From contig QKEH01000040.1 in the NCBI GenBank assembly GCA_003252385.1, positions 1 to 54,631 of the forward strand: a stretch of 54,631 bases of DNA, in the 5' to 3' direction. The notes under the pieces were generated by a model. The model saw only the letters and a list, made by a program, of their open reading frames with translations, made no database searches and had not been told where the DNA came from. Made by a program: the position numbers and the translations under genes. The DNA comes from Bacteroidota bacterium (lineage in GTDB: Bacteria; Bacteroidota; Bacteroidia; Bacteroidales; UBA10428). This document shows, piece by piece, positions 44,012-53,897 of the stretch. Positions within the stretch are counted from its first letter, which is position 1. Each line of letters opens with the position of its first letter.

Positions 44012-47000
44012 TTATTCCTCATCCATTGGCATACTGAATGTAAAAGTGGATCCCACCCCATATTCCGATTCTACTTCCAGGGTACCTCCTAAAAGCTCAG
44101 CGATATTCTTCGAGATACTCAAACCCAATCCAATACCCTGCTTGTAACCTGTTTCTTCCGAAGCAATTTTTACAAAGCTTTTAAATATGGCTTCCTGATT
44201 TTCCTTGGGTATCCCTATCCCCGTATCTTTAACAAAAATGAACAGCCGGTTCAGATCGCTATGGGTTCCCAGTTCAACACTTCCTTTTTGAGTGTACTTA
44301 AGCGCATTTTGCACAAGCTGACCTAGAATGCTCTTTATCAGGGAGTAATCGGTATTCAAACAAATATTGGCTTCTGCAAGGGCGTTGTTCAGGAAAAGTT
44401 GCACCTCCCCGTTGGCATTGTGCCCGATGAGGCATTCGTCATAAACCACCCCCAACAAATGGTTTAGATAGAAGCGACCTTTTGATAATTTATGGGTTTC
44501 GGCATCCAACATGGAGAACTGAATCATGGCATCGATAATATCCATTAGGTTTTTTCCACCTTGTTCAATCAGTTCAAAATATCTTTTGCGCTTCTCCGGT
44601 TTAATATTCGGGTCTTTCATTAATGCCGAAAAGCCCATGATGGCATTCATAGGGGTTCGGATTTCGTGCGATACACTGGCCAGAAATTTCGATTTAAGCC
44701 TATCTGATTCTTCTGCCTTATCGCGGGCAATACTCAGTTCGTGGGTACGTTCCTCCACCAGTATTTCCAGTCGGTTTCGGTGCCGATCCAGCTCATTGTT
44801 CTGGATTGACAGTTGCCTGGCCGATTCCTGCAAAAATTCAGCCTGTTCCCTTAGCTGGTAGTTCATTCCAATGGTTTCCCTGTTTCGTTGTTCAACCATC
44901 TTTTCCAAATAGTAATTTCGCTGCTTAACCAGGTACACCCGGAAATATACTATGCCATAAAACAACAGGCTAACCAGCACCAATGCAGCGATAATAAACC
45001 ACGCTCTCAGCCAATAGGGGGGCTCAATGATGATGCAAAGTTCTTTGGGTTTTGGAGTCCAGTAGCCATCGCTATTGGAGGCAAGCACTTTAAAAATGTA
45101 TTTGCCCGGCTCCATATTCGTGTAACGGGCTACCGCATGCTCTGCATCCACAGTATTCCACTGGGTTTCGAAATTCTCAAGGGTGTACTTGTACAGGTTG
45201 CCCTTGGGTACCAGGTAATGAATAGCAGAAAAAGAGATACGCAGGTTATTGTGTTTGTGATCCAGGTGTATGGTGTCCGTCATGATAAGCGGTTTCTTCA
45301 GAATAATCCGTCCATCCACTTTTTCAAGCACCTTCACCTTTCGGTTCATCACTTCCAATTCGTTCAATACAATACGAGGTGGTGTGCTATCCTCTCCAAT
45401 CTCTTCGGGGTAAAAGGCATTGAAACCATTCACCCCCCCCAGAAGTATTTCGCCATCGTGACGTTTTATAGCCGAGAGATCTTTAAACTGCATATCCTGC
45501 AAGCCATCGTAGGTGCTGTAATTCCTGATTTTTGTACAGGCCGCATCAATCCTGGACAGCCCTTTGTTGGTCGTAATCCAGATATTACCCCGATTGTCTT
45601 CCACCATGGCTTTGATCATACTATTTGGCAATTTTCCGTTTAAAGGCATGCGGGTAAAAGTACCGTTGGTACTGGTGGTTGCTTCCTGGTAAATATTGAC
45701 TCCGCCCCCGAAGGTTCCTATCCAGATTTTCCGCTGGCTGGTTTCCAGTATTGGCACACAGTAGCTGTTGTTGATACACGTGCTGTCGGTCGGGTCAAAC
45801 TCAAAGTGGGTAAATTCCAGATTATCCAGCCTCTTTTGTTCCCGCGACAGAAGCAGCAAGCCTTTGTCCGTAGCAATCCAAAGCCGGCTACGCGAGTCTT
45901 CGTAAATATTCCGGATGATGTCCGATACCAGTTGGCTGTTTCGGGTGGTGTAGCTCAACAGCTGGCCATCGGCTCGGTTAGGTACATATTTAAAGAGTCC
46001 CCCCTGGTAGGTACCGATCCATACACATCCGTATTCATCCTCACAAAGGATCATCACCTGATTGCGAATTTCAGGATAAATTGTATGGGCAATCCACTGA
46101 TCTTCCACCAGATCCATTTGAACCATAATGGAATAATAGCCCGACCCCAGCCAAAGGGCATCTTTGCCATTCTTCTTGAGGTCGATAATATCCATTACAA
46201 AATTTTGATTGCCCGGGTCAGAAACATCAAAATTTTTAAAACCTTGCTTGTAATCTTTGGAGCGGGCATCCGGCAGCCAGCTAATCCCTCCGCCTTCGGT
46301 ACCTATCCAAAGGCTGAAGTTTTTATCCTCATGAAGGGCGGTTACACAATTATTACGAATGCTGCATGGGTTATCGGTACACGTGTAATGCCGGAACCAA
46401 GTGCGTTTGGTATTGAGTTGTAGTATACCTTTTCCGTTGGTGCCAAACCAGAGTATCCCTTCCCTGTCCCTATACATACTCCGAATAAACAGCCCCTCCA
46501 TAAGTTTTTGCGGTATGCCTACCACCTCGTATGGGTCATGTATATACAAAGGCTCCCTTCCGGGTTGATACCGAAAACGTTGAATCCCGTTATGCCCGCC
46601 AATCCAGAGATTCCCCAATGAATCCGGGCATAAAAAGTACATCGGTTCCGATTTGTAATCGATAATTTCTGATCGCTCCGGCCATTCCGGATTCAATTTC
46701 AACAGGCCTAACCCAAAGTAATGCGAGAACAATAAGCCCTCGGCAGTTTCAGTCATATTATGAATATCCCAGTGTTTGTCGGGGTTAACAATGTGGCAGA
46801 AATCGTTGCGCAGTTCACCATTAGGACCCATTTTCATCAGGTTCAGCGAATTCTGGCACAAAATCCAGATGTTCCCTTTGGAGTCTTCAAAAGTTTCATA
46901 GGATCGGTTCTCGTACAAACTTTTCGGGTTGTTGTCTTCGGCTCGAAAATGAATGGTGCGACAAGTTGTATCATTCTGCGGGAGTAAACAGGTAGTCCCT

Positions 47001-47440
47001 GACATTGTGGTATTGGCCCATATTCTTCCTTTTGAGTCGCAATACAATCGGTTGATGGTATTATTCGTGAGTAAGGAGGGGTTTTCGGGAGTGTTTTTAA
47101 ATTGGACAAAAGTTTCCGTTGACCGATTGAATTTGCAAATACCATCAGCAAAAGTGGCCACCCAAACATTATTGTTCTTATCGATGGTTAAAGAGACCAA
47201 CAGGTTACTTGACAGTCCATTCGATTCGCCGTTAGAGCGGTAGGTTTTAAACTCAACACCATCGAATCGATTAAGCCCGTCGTAGGTAGCAAACCACATG
47301 TAACCGAAATCGTCCTGACCAATCGATAGTACATTGTTTTGAGAGAGACCATCGGACGAGGTAATTAGTTCAAATTTAAATTCCTGTCCTAATGTCAGCA
47401 ATGGCATAAAAAACACAACAAGTCCGATAAACCTCTTCAT
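44012..47440 (-). CDS. Propeller-type sensor histidine kinase 1
   Basis: The start is the ATG at 47440 (MKRFIGLVVFF), directly before a signal peptide; this gives 1142 residues. Two-component regulator propeller repeats fill about 25-700 (SSDGLSQNNVLSIGQDDFG, then WFGTNGKGIL, then LWIATDKGLLLL). A Y_Y_Y domain follows (about 735-800), then one membrane helix (about 815-838) and a coiled coil. A HisKA domain comes next, with the phosphorylated His in VSHEIRTPM (about 915), then a HATPase domain ending GIGLGLSISKNIAELLGG. The receiver and AraC-type domains of hybrid two-component systems are absent, so it must signal through a separate regulator not seen nearby. It is a tandem paralogue of the next kinase, with exactly equal length. 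Confidence 0.93.
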   Translation of the reverse strand: MKRFIGLVVFFMPLLTLGQEFKFELITSSDGLSQNNVLSIGQDDFGYMWFATYDGLNRFDGVEFKTYRSNGESNGLSSNLLVSLTIDKNNNVWVATFADGICKFNRSTETFVQFKNTPENPSLLTNNTINRLYCDSKGRIWANTTMSGTTCLLPQNDTTCRTIHFRAEDNNPKSLYENRSYETFEDSKGNIWILCQNSLNLMKMGPNGELRNDFCHIVNPDKHWDIHNMTETAEGLLFSHYFGLGLLKLNPEWPERSEIIDYKSEPMYFLCPDSLGNLWIGGHNGIQRFRYQPGREPLYIHDPYEVVGIPQKLMEGLFIRSMYRDREGILWFGTNGKGILQLNTKRTWFRHYTCTDNPCSIRNNCVTALHEDKNFSLWIGTEGGGISWLPDARSKDYKQGFKNFDVSDPGNQNFVMDIIDLKKNGKDALWLGSGYYSIMVQMDLVEDQWIAHTIYPEIRNQVMILCEDEYGCVWIGTYQGGLFKYVPNRADGQLLSYTTRNSQLVSDIIRNIYEDSRSRLWIATDKGLLLLSREQKRLDNLEFTHFEFDPTDSTCINNSYCVPILETSQRKIWIGTFGGGVNIYQEATTSTNGTFTRMPLNGKLPNSMIKAMVEDNRGNIWITTNKGLSRIDAACTKIRNYSTYDGLQDMQFKDLSAIKRHDGEILLGGVNGFNAFYPEEIGEDSTPPRIVLNELEVMNRKVKVLEKVDGRIILKKPLIMTDTIHLDHKHNNLRISFSAIHYLVPKGNLYKYTLENFETQWNTVDAEHAVARYTNMEPGKYIFKVLASNSDGYWTPKPKELCIIIEPPYWLRAWFIIAALVLVSLLFYGIVYFRVYLVKQRNYYLEKMVEQRNRETIGMNYQLREQAEFLQESARQLSIQNNELDRHRNRLEILVEERTHELSIARDKAEESDRLKSKFLASVSHEIRTPMNAIMGFSALMKDPNIKPEKRKRYFELIEQGGKNLMDIIDAMIQFSMLDAETHKLSKGRFYLNHLLGVVYDECLIGHNANGEVQLFLNNALAEANICLNTDYSLIKSILGQLVQNALKYTQKGSVELGTHSDLNRLFIFVKDTGIGIPKENQEAIFKSFVKIASEETGYKQGIGLGLSISKNIAELLGGTLEVESEYGVGSTFTFSMPMDEE

Positions 47441-47922
47441 GCTATTCCTGGTATCTTCCAAATGGTGCCTGTAAGATACTAATTCAAGTGGTATCCGAGT
47501 AGGAACGCTCTGCAAATTGCACGACTTTATAAAATGATTCTGCACTTTTGTAAAACCAGTACAGGTTTTTCAAATATCAGCACACAAGTTTGTATCTAAA
47601 ATGAACTCCAACCCGATTTAAGGAAATGATCTTCCCTCATTAGGTTTGAAAATCCTAAGTAACCCATGCATAGCGGCCTAAATTTCTCTCGGTAATTCTT
47701 AATGATGGGAAGAAAATCGGGTAGGATGGTCTGCATTTTAGACCCCGCATTAGCAAAATTGTAGCACCCGAAAAAAATTTCTCCGACTGATTTATTAATC
47801 TAAACGAATGGCATTGTGAGAACCATCTTCAGCATTTGGTACGCATCCGATCACTGGTAATGGTTTGCTGTGGTACTAAAGAACAATGACCGATAAGCGC
47901 GACAGCCACAAAAATGACGCGG
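47441..47922. other. Intergenic region between the two kinases
   Basis: No gene is seen. It holds the kinase 1 promoter region, the diverged repeat copy C (47691-47790) and a 3' stretch matching the end region of kinase 1 (ACCGATAAGCGC near 47888, compared with GGCGATAAGCGC near 43977). Confidence 0.6.
47691..47790. repeat. Intergenic repeat, copy C (between kinases, diverged)
   Basis: GGTAATTCTTAATGAT, then GGTCTGCATTTTAGAC and a following GTAGCACCCGAAAAAAATTT match copy A in order, with many substitutions. The hairpin present in copies A and B is missing. It lies about one duplication unit (3.9 kb) from copy A. Confidence 0.5.
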
Positions 47923-50900
47923 TCATTCTCCACCCAAGGGTATACTGAACGTAAAGGTGGATCCGACCCCATATTCCGATTCCACTTCCAAAGTACCTCC
48001 TAAAAGTTCGGCCATACTCTTTGAAATACTCAAACCCAGTCCAATACCCTGACGGTAACCTTCTTCGTCCGATGTGGTTTTTACAAAGCTTTTAAATATG
48101 GTTTCCAGGTTTTCCTTCGGTATCCCTATCCCGGTGTCTTTAACATAGATCAATAAACGATCTGAATCTATAAGCGTTCCCAGTTCAACACTTCCTTTCT
48201 GGGTGTGCTTTATAGCATTTTGCATAAGCTGATCTAAAATGCTCTTTATCAGCGAGTAATCGGTATTCAAAGAGACGTTCGCTTCTGCCAGAGGGTTGTT
48301 CAGGAGAAGTTGTACCTCCTTGTTGTTGCGATTTTCTGTGAGACATTCGTCATAAATCACTCCCAACAAATGGTTCAGATAAAAAAGATGCCTGGATAAT
48401 TTGAGTTGTTTGGTATCGATCATGGAAAACTGGATCATGGCATCGATAATATTCATCAGATTTTTCCCATTCTGGTCGATTAAATCCACATATCTTTTAC
48501 GCTTCTCCGGTTGGATATTCGGATCCTTCATCAGTACTGAAAAACCCATAATGGCATTCATGGGGGTTCGGATTTCGTGCGACACACTGGCCAGAAACTT
48601 CGATTTGAGCCGATCGGATTCCTCGGCTTTGTCGCGGGCAATGCGCAGTTCACGGGTACGTTCTTCAACCAGTAATTCCAGCCGGTTTCGGTGTCGATCG
48701 AGTTCTTCGTTTTGAACGGAAAGTTGCTTTGCCGTTTCCTGTAAAATTGTCGCCTGCTCCTTCAGTTGGTGGTTCATTTCAAGGGTCTCCCGGTTACGCT
48801 GTTCAACCACTTGTTCCAGATATTTGTTTCGCTGCTGTACCAGGTATACCCGGAAATATACCATGCCATAGAACGTTAGGGCTAACAGTGCAATTCCACT
48901 GATGATGAACCATGCTCTCTGCCAAAAGGGGGGGGCAATAATTATACAAAGTTCTTTGGGGCTTGGGGTCCAGTACCCATCGCTGTTGGAAGCAAGTACT
49001 TTAAAGATATATCTGCCCGGGTCGATATTGGTGTATCGGGCTACGGTATGCTCTGCATCGACCGTATTCCATTGCGTCTCAAAATTCTCGAGGGTGTACT
49101 TGTACACATTTCCTTTCGGAGCCAGGTAGTGAATGGCTGAAAAGTAGATCCGCAGGTTATTGTGTTTGTGGTCCAGATAGATGGTATCGGTCATGGTAAG
49201 CGGCTTCTTCAAAATAATCCTTCCATCCAGCTCTTCATTGACCTTCACTTTTCGGTTCATCACCTCCAGGTCGTTCAGCACGATACGAGGCGGGGTGCTA
49301 TCTTCTCCAATCTCATCGGGGTAAAAGGCATTAAACCCATTCACTCCGCCCAGGAGTATTTCGCCATCGTATCGTTTTTGAGCCGAGAGATCCATAAACT
49401 GCATATCCTGTAACCCATCATACGTGGTGTAATTCCTGATTTTTGTACAGGCTGCATCGATCTTGGACAGCCCTTTGTTCGTGGTAATCCAGAAATTGCC
49501 GCTATTGTCTTCAACTATAGCTTTTATCATCACGTTTGGCAATCTGTCGTTCAAGGGCATGCGGGCAAACGTGCCATTGGTACTGTTTGTGCCTTCCCGG
49601 TAGATATTGATCCCACCCCCAAAGGTGCCAATCCATATTTTTCGTTGGCTGGTTTCCAGAATAGGCACGCAGTAGTTATTGTTGATACTGGTGCTATCGG
49701 TCGGATCAAATTCAAACAGGGTGAATTCCAATTCATCCTTCCTCTTTTGTTCCCTCGACAGGAGCAGCAGGCCTTTGTCCGTGGCAATCCATAGCCGGCC
49801 GCGTGAGTCCTCGTAAATATTCCGGATGATATTCGATACCAGTTTGCTGTTTCTGGTGGTATATTCGAGCAATTGGCCATCGGGCCGGTTGGGAACATAT
49901 TTGAAGAGGCCACCCTGGTAAGTACCAATCCATACCCCTCCAAATTCATCCTGGCAAAGCATCATCACCTGGCTGGTTATTTCGGGATGAATTTTATGGG
50001 CAATCCACTGATCACCAACCGGATCCATCTGAACCATAACGGAATGGTAGCCCGCCCCCAACCATAGGGCATCCTTTCCTTGTACCTTCAGATCAAGGAT
50101 GTCGAATACAAAATTCTGATCGCCCGGGTTACAGACATCGTAATTCTTAAATCCCCTTTTGTAATCCTTTGGGCTGGTGTATGGGAGCCAGCTGATGCCA
50201 CCGCCTTCGGTACCAATCCAAAGGTTTAAACTTTTATCCTCATAAATGGTAAAAACACTATTGTTACGAATGCTCCCAGGGTTTTCGGTACGCGTGTAAT
50301 GCCGGAACCACGTGCGTTTGGTGTTGTGTTTGAGGATCCCCTTTCCGTTAGTTCCAAACCAGAGTATGCCGTCCCTGTCCATATACATACTTCGGATGAA
50401 CAACCCCTCTATAAGGCCTTGGGGCACGCCTACCGCTTCCAATGAGCCCTGCACATACAAGGGTTCCTTGCCGGGCTGATACCGAAAACGTTGAATCCCG
50501 TTATGCCCGCCAATCCATAAATTGCCAGTTGAGTCGGGACATAAAAAGTACATCGGATCGGCTTTATAATCGATAATTTCTGAACGCTCCGGCCATTCCG
50601 GGTTCAGTTTCAACAGGCCTAACCCAAAATAATGCGAGAACAATAAGCCTTCAGCGGTTTCGGTCATATTATGGAGATCCCAGTGTTTGTCAGGGTTAAC
50701 AATGTGGTAGAAATCGTTTCGCAATTCGCCATTAGGCCCCATTTTCATCAGGTTCAGCGAATTCTGGCACGAAATCCAGATGTTCCCCCTGGAGTCTTCA
50801 AAGGTTTCAAAGGTATGATTCTCGTAGAGGCTGTTCGGATTGTCGTCTTCGGCCCGGAAATGGATGGTACGATAGCTGGTATCATTTACCGGAAGGAAAC

Positions 50901-51351
50901 AGGTGGTCCCCGCCATGGTGGTATTGGCCCAGATTCTTCCTTTGGAGTCGCAAAACAAACGATTCGCAGAATTACTGACCAGTACCATCGGGTCTTCGGG
51001 GGTGTTCTTAAATTGGGCAAAGGTCTCCGTTAAACGATTGAATTTGCAAATTCCGTCGGCAAAGGTGGTCATCCAGACATTATTGTCATGATCAACAATA
51101 AGCGAATTAAGCAGGTTGCTCGACAGCCCGTTGGGTTGGCCATTGGCCCGGTAGGTTTTAAAATTGATGCCATCGTATCGGTTTAGCCCGTCGTAGGTTG
51201 CAAACCACATGTAACCGAAATCGTCCTGGCAGATTGAAAGCACATTGTTTTGCGAAAGGCCATCGGCTGAGGTAATTTGCTCAAAACTGAATTCCTGAGA
51301 CATGGCCCATAGGGGCACAAAAAACGTAACAAGTACAACAAACCTCTTCAT
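47923..51351 (-). CDS. Propeller-type sensor histidine kinase 2
   Basis: The start at 51351 (MKRFVVLVTFF) is chosen by alignment with kinase 1 and gives 1142 residues, the same length. Domain order is identical: signal peptide, propeller repeats, Y_Y_Y, one membrane helix, coiled coil, HisKA (VSHEIRTPM) and HATPase. Most propeller blades are almost word-for-word the same. Differences gather in a few blade loops, in the coiled coil and in the dimerisation/phosphotransfer part after the HisKA helix (for example LDAETHKLSKG in kinase 1 against IDTKQLKLSRH here). The duplication is therefore fairly recent and has diverged partly at the ligand and partner surfaces. No response regulator is adjacent. 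Confidence 0.93.
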   Translation of the reverse strand: MKRFVVLVTFFVPLWAMSQEFSFEQITSADGLSQNNVLSICQDDFGYMWFATYDGLNRYDGINFKTYRANGQPNGLSSNLLNSLIVDHDNNVWMTTFADGICKFNRLTETFAQFKNTPEDPMVLVSNSANRLFCDSKGRIWANTTMAGTTCFLPVNDTSYRTIHFRAEDDNPNSLYENHTFETFEDSRGNIWISCQNSLNLMKMGPNGELRNDFYHIVNPDKHWDLHNMTETAEGLLFSHYFGLGLLKLNPEWPERSEIIDYKADPMYFLCPDSTGNLWIGGHNGIQRFRYQPGKEPLYVQGSLEAVGVPQGLIEGLFIRSMYMDRDGILWFGTNGKGILKHNTKRTWFRHYTRTENPGSIRNNSVFTIYEDKSLNLWIGTEGGGISWLPYTSPKDYKRGFKNYDVCNPGDQNFVFDILDLKVQGKDALWLGAGYHSVMVQMDPVGDQWIAHKIHPEITSQVMMLCQDEFGGVWIGTYQGGLFKYVPNRPDGQLLEYTTRNSKLVSNIIRNIYEDSRGRLWIATDKGLLLLSREQKRKDELEFTLFEFDPTDSTSINNNYCVPILETSQRKIWIGTFGGGINIYREGTNSTNGTFARMPLNDRLPNVMIKAIVEDNSGNFWITTNKGLSKIDAACTKIRNYTTYDGLQDMQFMDLSAQKRYDGEILLGGVNGFNAFYPDEIGEDSTPPRIVLNDLEVMNRKVKVNEELDGRIILKKPLTMTDTIYLDHKHNNLRIYFSAIHYLAPKGNVYKYTLENFETQWNTVDAEHTVARYTNIDPGRYIFKVLASNSDGYWTPSPKELCIIIAPPFWQRAWFIISGIALLALTFYGMVYFRVYLVQQRNKYLEQVVEQRNRETLEMNHQLKEQATILQETAKQLSVQNEELDRHRNRLELLVEERTRELRIARDKAEESDRLKSKFLASVSHEIRTPMNAIMGFSVLMKDPNIQPEKRKRYVDLIDQNGKNLMNIIDAMIQFSMIDTKQLKLSRHLFYLNHLLGVIYDECLTENRNNKEVQLLLNNPLAEANVSLNTDYSLIKSILDQLMQNAIKHTQKGSVELGTLIDSDRLLIYVKDTGIGIPKENLETIFKSFVKTTSDEEGYRQGIGLGLSISKSMAELLGGTLEVESEYGVGSTFTFSIPLGGE

Positions 51352-51495
51352 GCGATTCATGATAATCACTAAATATAGTCAGAAAGAAAACGGATTACAA
51401 TACTATTTTTCCGCCACCGGGCCATTCTCAATGACATGAACAATGCAACTTGCGAATATCAAACACTTTTATCTTCCCTCGAAAACATCAAAATC

Positions 51496-51615
51496 AAAAT
51501 CCCGGCCGTAAAGCCGGGATTTTTCAGATAAGTACTAATGATTAGAAAAAAATCGTGTTTAAGCTGTCTGACAGAAGACTTAGTTTCTGATGAAATGGTT
51601 GCACGAGGCATTTAT
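51496..51615. repeat. Intergenic repeat, copy B (5' of kinase 2)
   Basis: A CCCGGC/GCCGGG hairpin is followed by CAGATAAGTACTAATGATTA and GTGTTTAAGCTGTCTG, then TGAAATGGTTGCACGAG. It aligns without gaps to copy A over 75 bases, with about a dozen differences, most of them in the hairpin loop. It also serves as a terminator candidate for the aldo/keto reductase gene on the minus strand. Confidence 0.75.
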
Positions 51616-51744
51616 TTTTTCCACACCCTGCTGCAACCCCATCCGTCAAACCTCTTGCACGTAGCTTGCAGCAGGCTAAGCATGTATTGCCTGCTTCATG
51701 AACAACTTCTCAGAACCGGGTTTTCCGGCTTATGCTCCGTTTGC

Positions 51745-52929
51745 CTATTTCTTGAGCTGATCTACCGAGAGCCCTTCCTCAAAAAGCCTGCGCACCCAGA
51801 CCAGTTCGTCGGGAATAGCAATGTTTTGAGGACATTTACTCAAACATTCGCCACAGGAGGTGCAACGGCTGGCAGCTCCTTTGCCATGCCAGTAGGTATA
51901 CGGGTCGGTGCTTTCAAACTCCTGGTACCATTTATGCATCCAACCCAAGGTTTTACCCTCCCACACTGCCTGGTTCAGCAGAGAAAGATTTTCAGGAATC
52001 TCCACCCCTTCGGGACAGGGTACACAATAGCGGCAACTGGTACAGGGCACTCTTATTTTCTTCTCGTAGCTATGCCGAAGCCTTTCAATAAGCTCTAACT
52101 CAGGCGTACTCAACCCTCCGGAAGGAAAGGAGTTGGCATAGGCAATATTCTCCTCAACCTGTTCCAGTGTGCTCATTCCGCTTAAAACCGTGGCCACACC
52201 GGGATGATTCATGACAAAATGCAGTCCCCATTCCACCAGTGCCTTATGGATGGGTGCCTCCTGAAGAATCAGGTCAATCTCCGGATTGTGCTGCGCCAGC
52301 TTACCTCCGCGCAGTGGCTCCATAACCACAACAGCAACGCCTTTGCTGTGGGCATAATCCAGTCCCCGCACCGTAGCCTGAAACTCGGTATCCAGATAGT
52401 TGTATTGAATCTGAGCCATGTCCCAAGGGTAGGCATCCAGCATCTCGTTAAAGGTATTCGGCGAGCCGTGAAAGGAAAAACCTATATGTTTGATCCTCCC
52501 CTCACGCCTCAGCTTTTCCATTTCATCTAAAAGTTTCAAACGTTTGATTTTTTCCCAACGTTCTCCATTCACTGCATGAAAAAGGTAAATATCAATCGTG
52601 TCGGTTTTAAGCCGGTTAGCTTGTTTAGCGAAAAAATGGTGAAAATCGGTTTTCGACTCAATCAGCCAAATGGGCGATTTGGTCACCAGCCGCACCTTGG
52701 CGCGCTGCTCCCGGGTAAGGGTTCTGCCCAGGAATTCCTCCGACACCCCGTCGTGGTAGCGCCAAGCCGTGTCGATATAATTTACTCCGTGGTCAATGGC
52801 ATAACAGAGCATGGCTGCGGACTGCTCTTCGTTAATTTCGGTCCAGGAACCTCTTAACGGGAAACGCATGGTGCCAAACCCCAGGGCAGAAACATCCCAC
52901 CCCAGCTTACCCATAGGTCGGTAGTGCAT
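51745..52929 (-). CDS. Aldo/keto reductase with 4Fe-4S tail
   Basis: The 394-residue protein has an aldo/keto reductase barrel (about 1-290; ALGFGTMRFPL, then NYIDTAWRYHDG, then LVTKSPIWL, then IDIYLFHAV). The Asp-Tyr-Lys-His set appears as Asp, Tyr in AWRYHDG, Lys in VTKS and His in FHAV. A ferredoxin-like tail (about 295-375) carries two cysteine clusters, CTSCRYCVPCPEG and CTSCGECLSKCPQ, each fit for a 4Fe-4S cluster. Such proteins are probably electron-transfer oxidoreductases of anaerobes with an unknown carbonyl substrate. It is transcribed alone, and repeat copy B lies after its stop. Confidence 0.93.
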   Translation of the reverse strand: MHYRPMGKLGWDVSALGFGTMRFPLRGSWTEINEEQSAAMLCYAIDHGVNYIDTAWRYHDGVSEEFLGRTLTREQRAKVRLVTKSPIWLIESKTDFHHFFAKQANRLKTDTIDIYLFHAVNGERWEKIKRLKLLDEMEKLRREGRIKHIGFSFHGSPNTFNEMLDAYPWDMAQIQYNYLDTEFQATVRGLDYAHSKGVAVVVMEPLRGGKLAQHNPEIDLILQEAPIHKALVEWGLHFVMNHPGVATVLSGMSTLEQVEENIAYANSFPSGGLSTPELELIERLRHSYEKKIRVPCTSCRYCVPCPEGVEIPENLSLLNQAVWEGKTLGWMHKWYQEFESTDPYTYWHGKGAASRCTSCGECLSKCPQNIAIPDELVWVRRLFEEGLSVDQLKK

Positions 52930-53385
52930 GGTTTTTGGTATTGATTATTGGGCTTAAATTTAGCTTAGCCTGCCGAAATATCAAAGCCGTGCTTAACCAT
53001 CATTGGAGCCAGAGTGCCGTGGTGCGTAATGAGGATAGCAAACAGTAGTTTTGAAAATCTATACTCAATAGCTTCTGGTTTGGTTGGGACAACACATCCA
53101 TCCGGCCGGCTACGGCCATGGTTAGGAAACAGGCCGCACCTTAGTTTATATTTTGTAGTTCTCAGACATAGCATACCTGCTACTCATTTCCAAAGCATAA
53201 CATGATCGAAACTATAGAAAAGCGTTAGCGGATACCACCAATACGCGATATTTCTGCCTAGTGGCTTGGATGGACAATCAACCGCAATCCGCAACAACAA
53301 TTTACCAGTAACCTTTGTGTGGTAGATTAAAATAGGGGATTAACGGATCGATTTATTATGCGGTTAAAAAAACAGACATTAAGTT
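52930..53385. other. Intergenic region, change in base composition
   Basis: No gene is recognised on either strand. Small palindromes such as CCGGCCGG occur. Composition shifts from the mixed pattern of the window to A/T-rich from about 53330. Some short stretches have the look of decayed coding sequence, but no family could be named. Confidence 0.4.
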
Positions 53386-53414
53386 CATTATATTCTGAAC
53401 ATAATGTACCTTTG
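53386..53414 (+). promoter_or_regulatory. Palindrome and -7 element of the GbsR-like gene
   Basis: CATTAT (53386-53391) and ATAATG (53401-53406) form an inverted repeat. The palindrome is followed immediately by TACCTTTG (53407-53414), a full -7 match. A dimeric regulator on the palindrome would block the -33/-7 spacer, so autoregulation by the GbsR-like product is likely. Confidence 0.6.
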
Positions 53415-53433
53415 CGTTGTAATATAAAAGAGT

Positions 53434-53886
53434 ATGACAGAAAAAGAAAAATATATTGAAGAAGTCGGTGTTTTTTATGAAAAATATGGACTGCCAAAAA
53501 TGGCAGGTCGAATTTTGGGTTGCTTACTGTCTTCTGAAACTGATAACAATTCATTTGATAAATTAAAAGATATTTTAAAGGCAAGTAAAGGTTCGATAAG
53601 TGGAAATATAAATTTATTGCTAAATCAAAATATGATTGAAAAACACACCATTTCAGCTGATAGAAAATCGTATTATAGAATTGCAATGAATAGTCTCGAA
53701 AACATATTGGAAGCAAAAACTAAATCAGTTACTGAATTTAGGATAATTCTTGAAAAAGGATTAAAGATTAACTCTAACCATAATGATTTAAATTTTAACA
53801 ATATTTCAGACATATTGGATTATTATAATTTTCTTGAAACTGAAATTCCTTTATTGAGAGTGAAATGGGAAAAAAGAAATAAATAA
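53434..53886 (+). CDS. GbsR/MarR-type winged-helix regulator
   Basis: The 150-residue protein starts YIEEVGVFYEKYGLPKMAGRILGCLL (residues 7-32), the typical GbsR opening. It has a winged helix (about 20-85; LKASKGSISGNINLLLNQNMIEKHT) and a helical dimerisation end. GbsR-type repressors control small membrane or transport genes next to them; here a DUF6653 membrane protein follows 11 bases later. Codon use is strongly A/T-rich (AAA, GAA, AAT, TTA) compared with the rest of the window, suggesting recent transfer. A palindrome covers its promoter, so it probably represses itself. Confidence 0.85.
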   Translation: MTEKEKYIEEVGVFYEKYGLPKMAGRILGCLLSSETDNNSFDKLKDILKASKGSISGNINLLLNQNMIEKHTISADRKSYYRIAMNSLENILEAKTKSVTEFRIILEKGLKINSNHNDLNFNNISDILDYYNFLETEIPLLRVKWEKRNK

Positions 53887-53897
53887 ATCTGCCGTTT

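Noticed and set aside
51538-52098. Plus-strand 186-codon frame over the end of the aldo/keto reductase
   Set aside because: It is mostly a shadow of the conserved Fe-S tail on the other strand, and it starts inside repeat copy B.
53225-53260. GCGTTAGC-type sequence considered as an integron attC end
   Set aside because: The core does not match the GTTRRRY rule, and no partner RYYYAAC site at a suitable distance was found. No integrase is present.
53327-53716. 129-codon minus-strand frame opposite the GbsR-like gene
   Set aside because: It is a low-complexity, A/T-driven shadow of a clear winged-helix protein with a good promoter.
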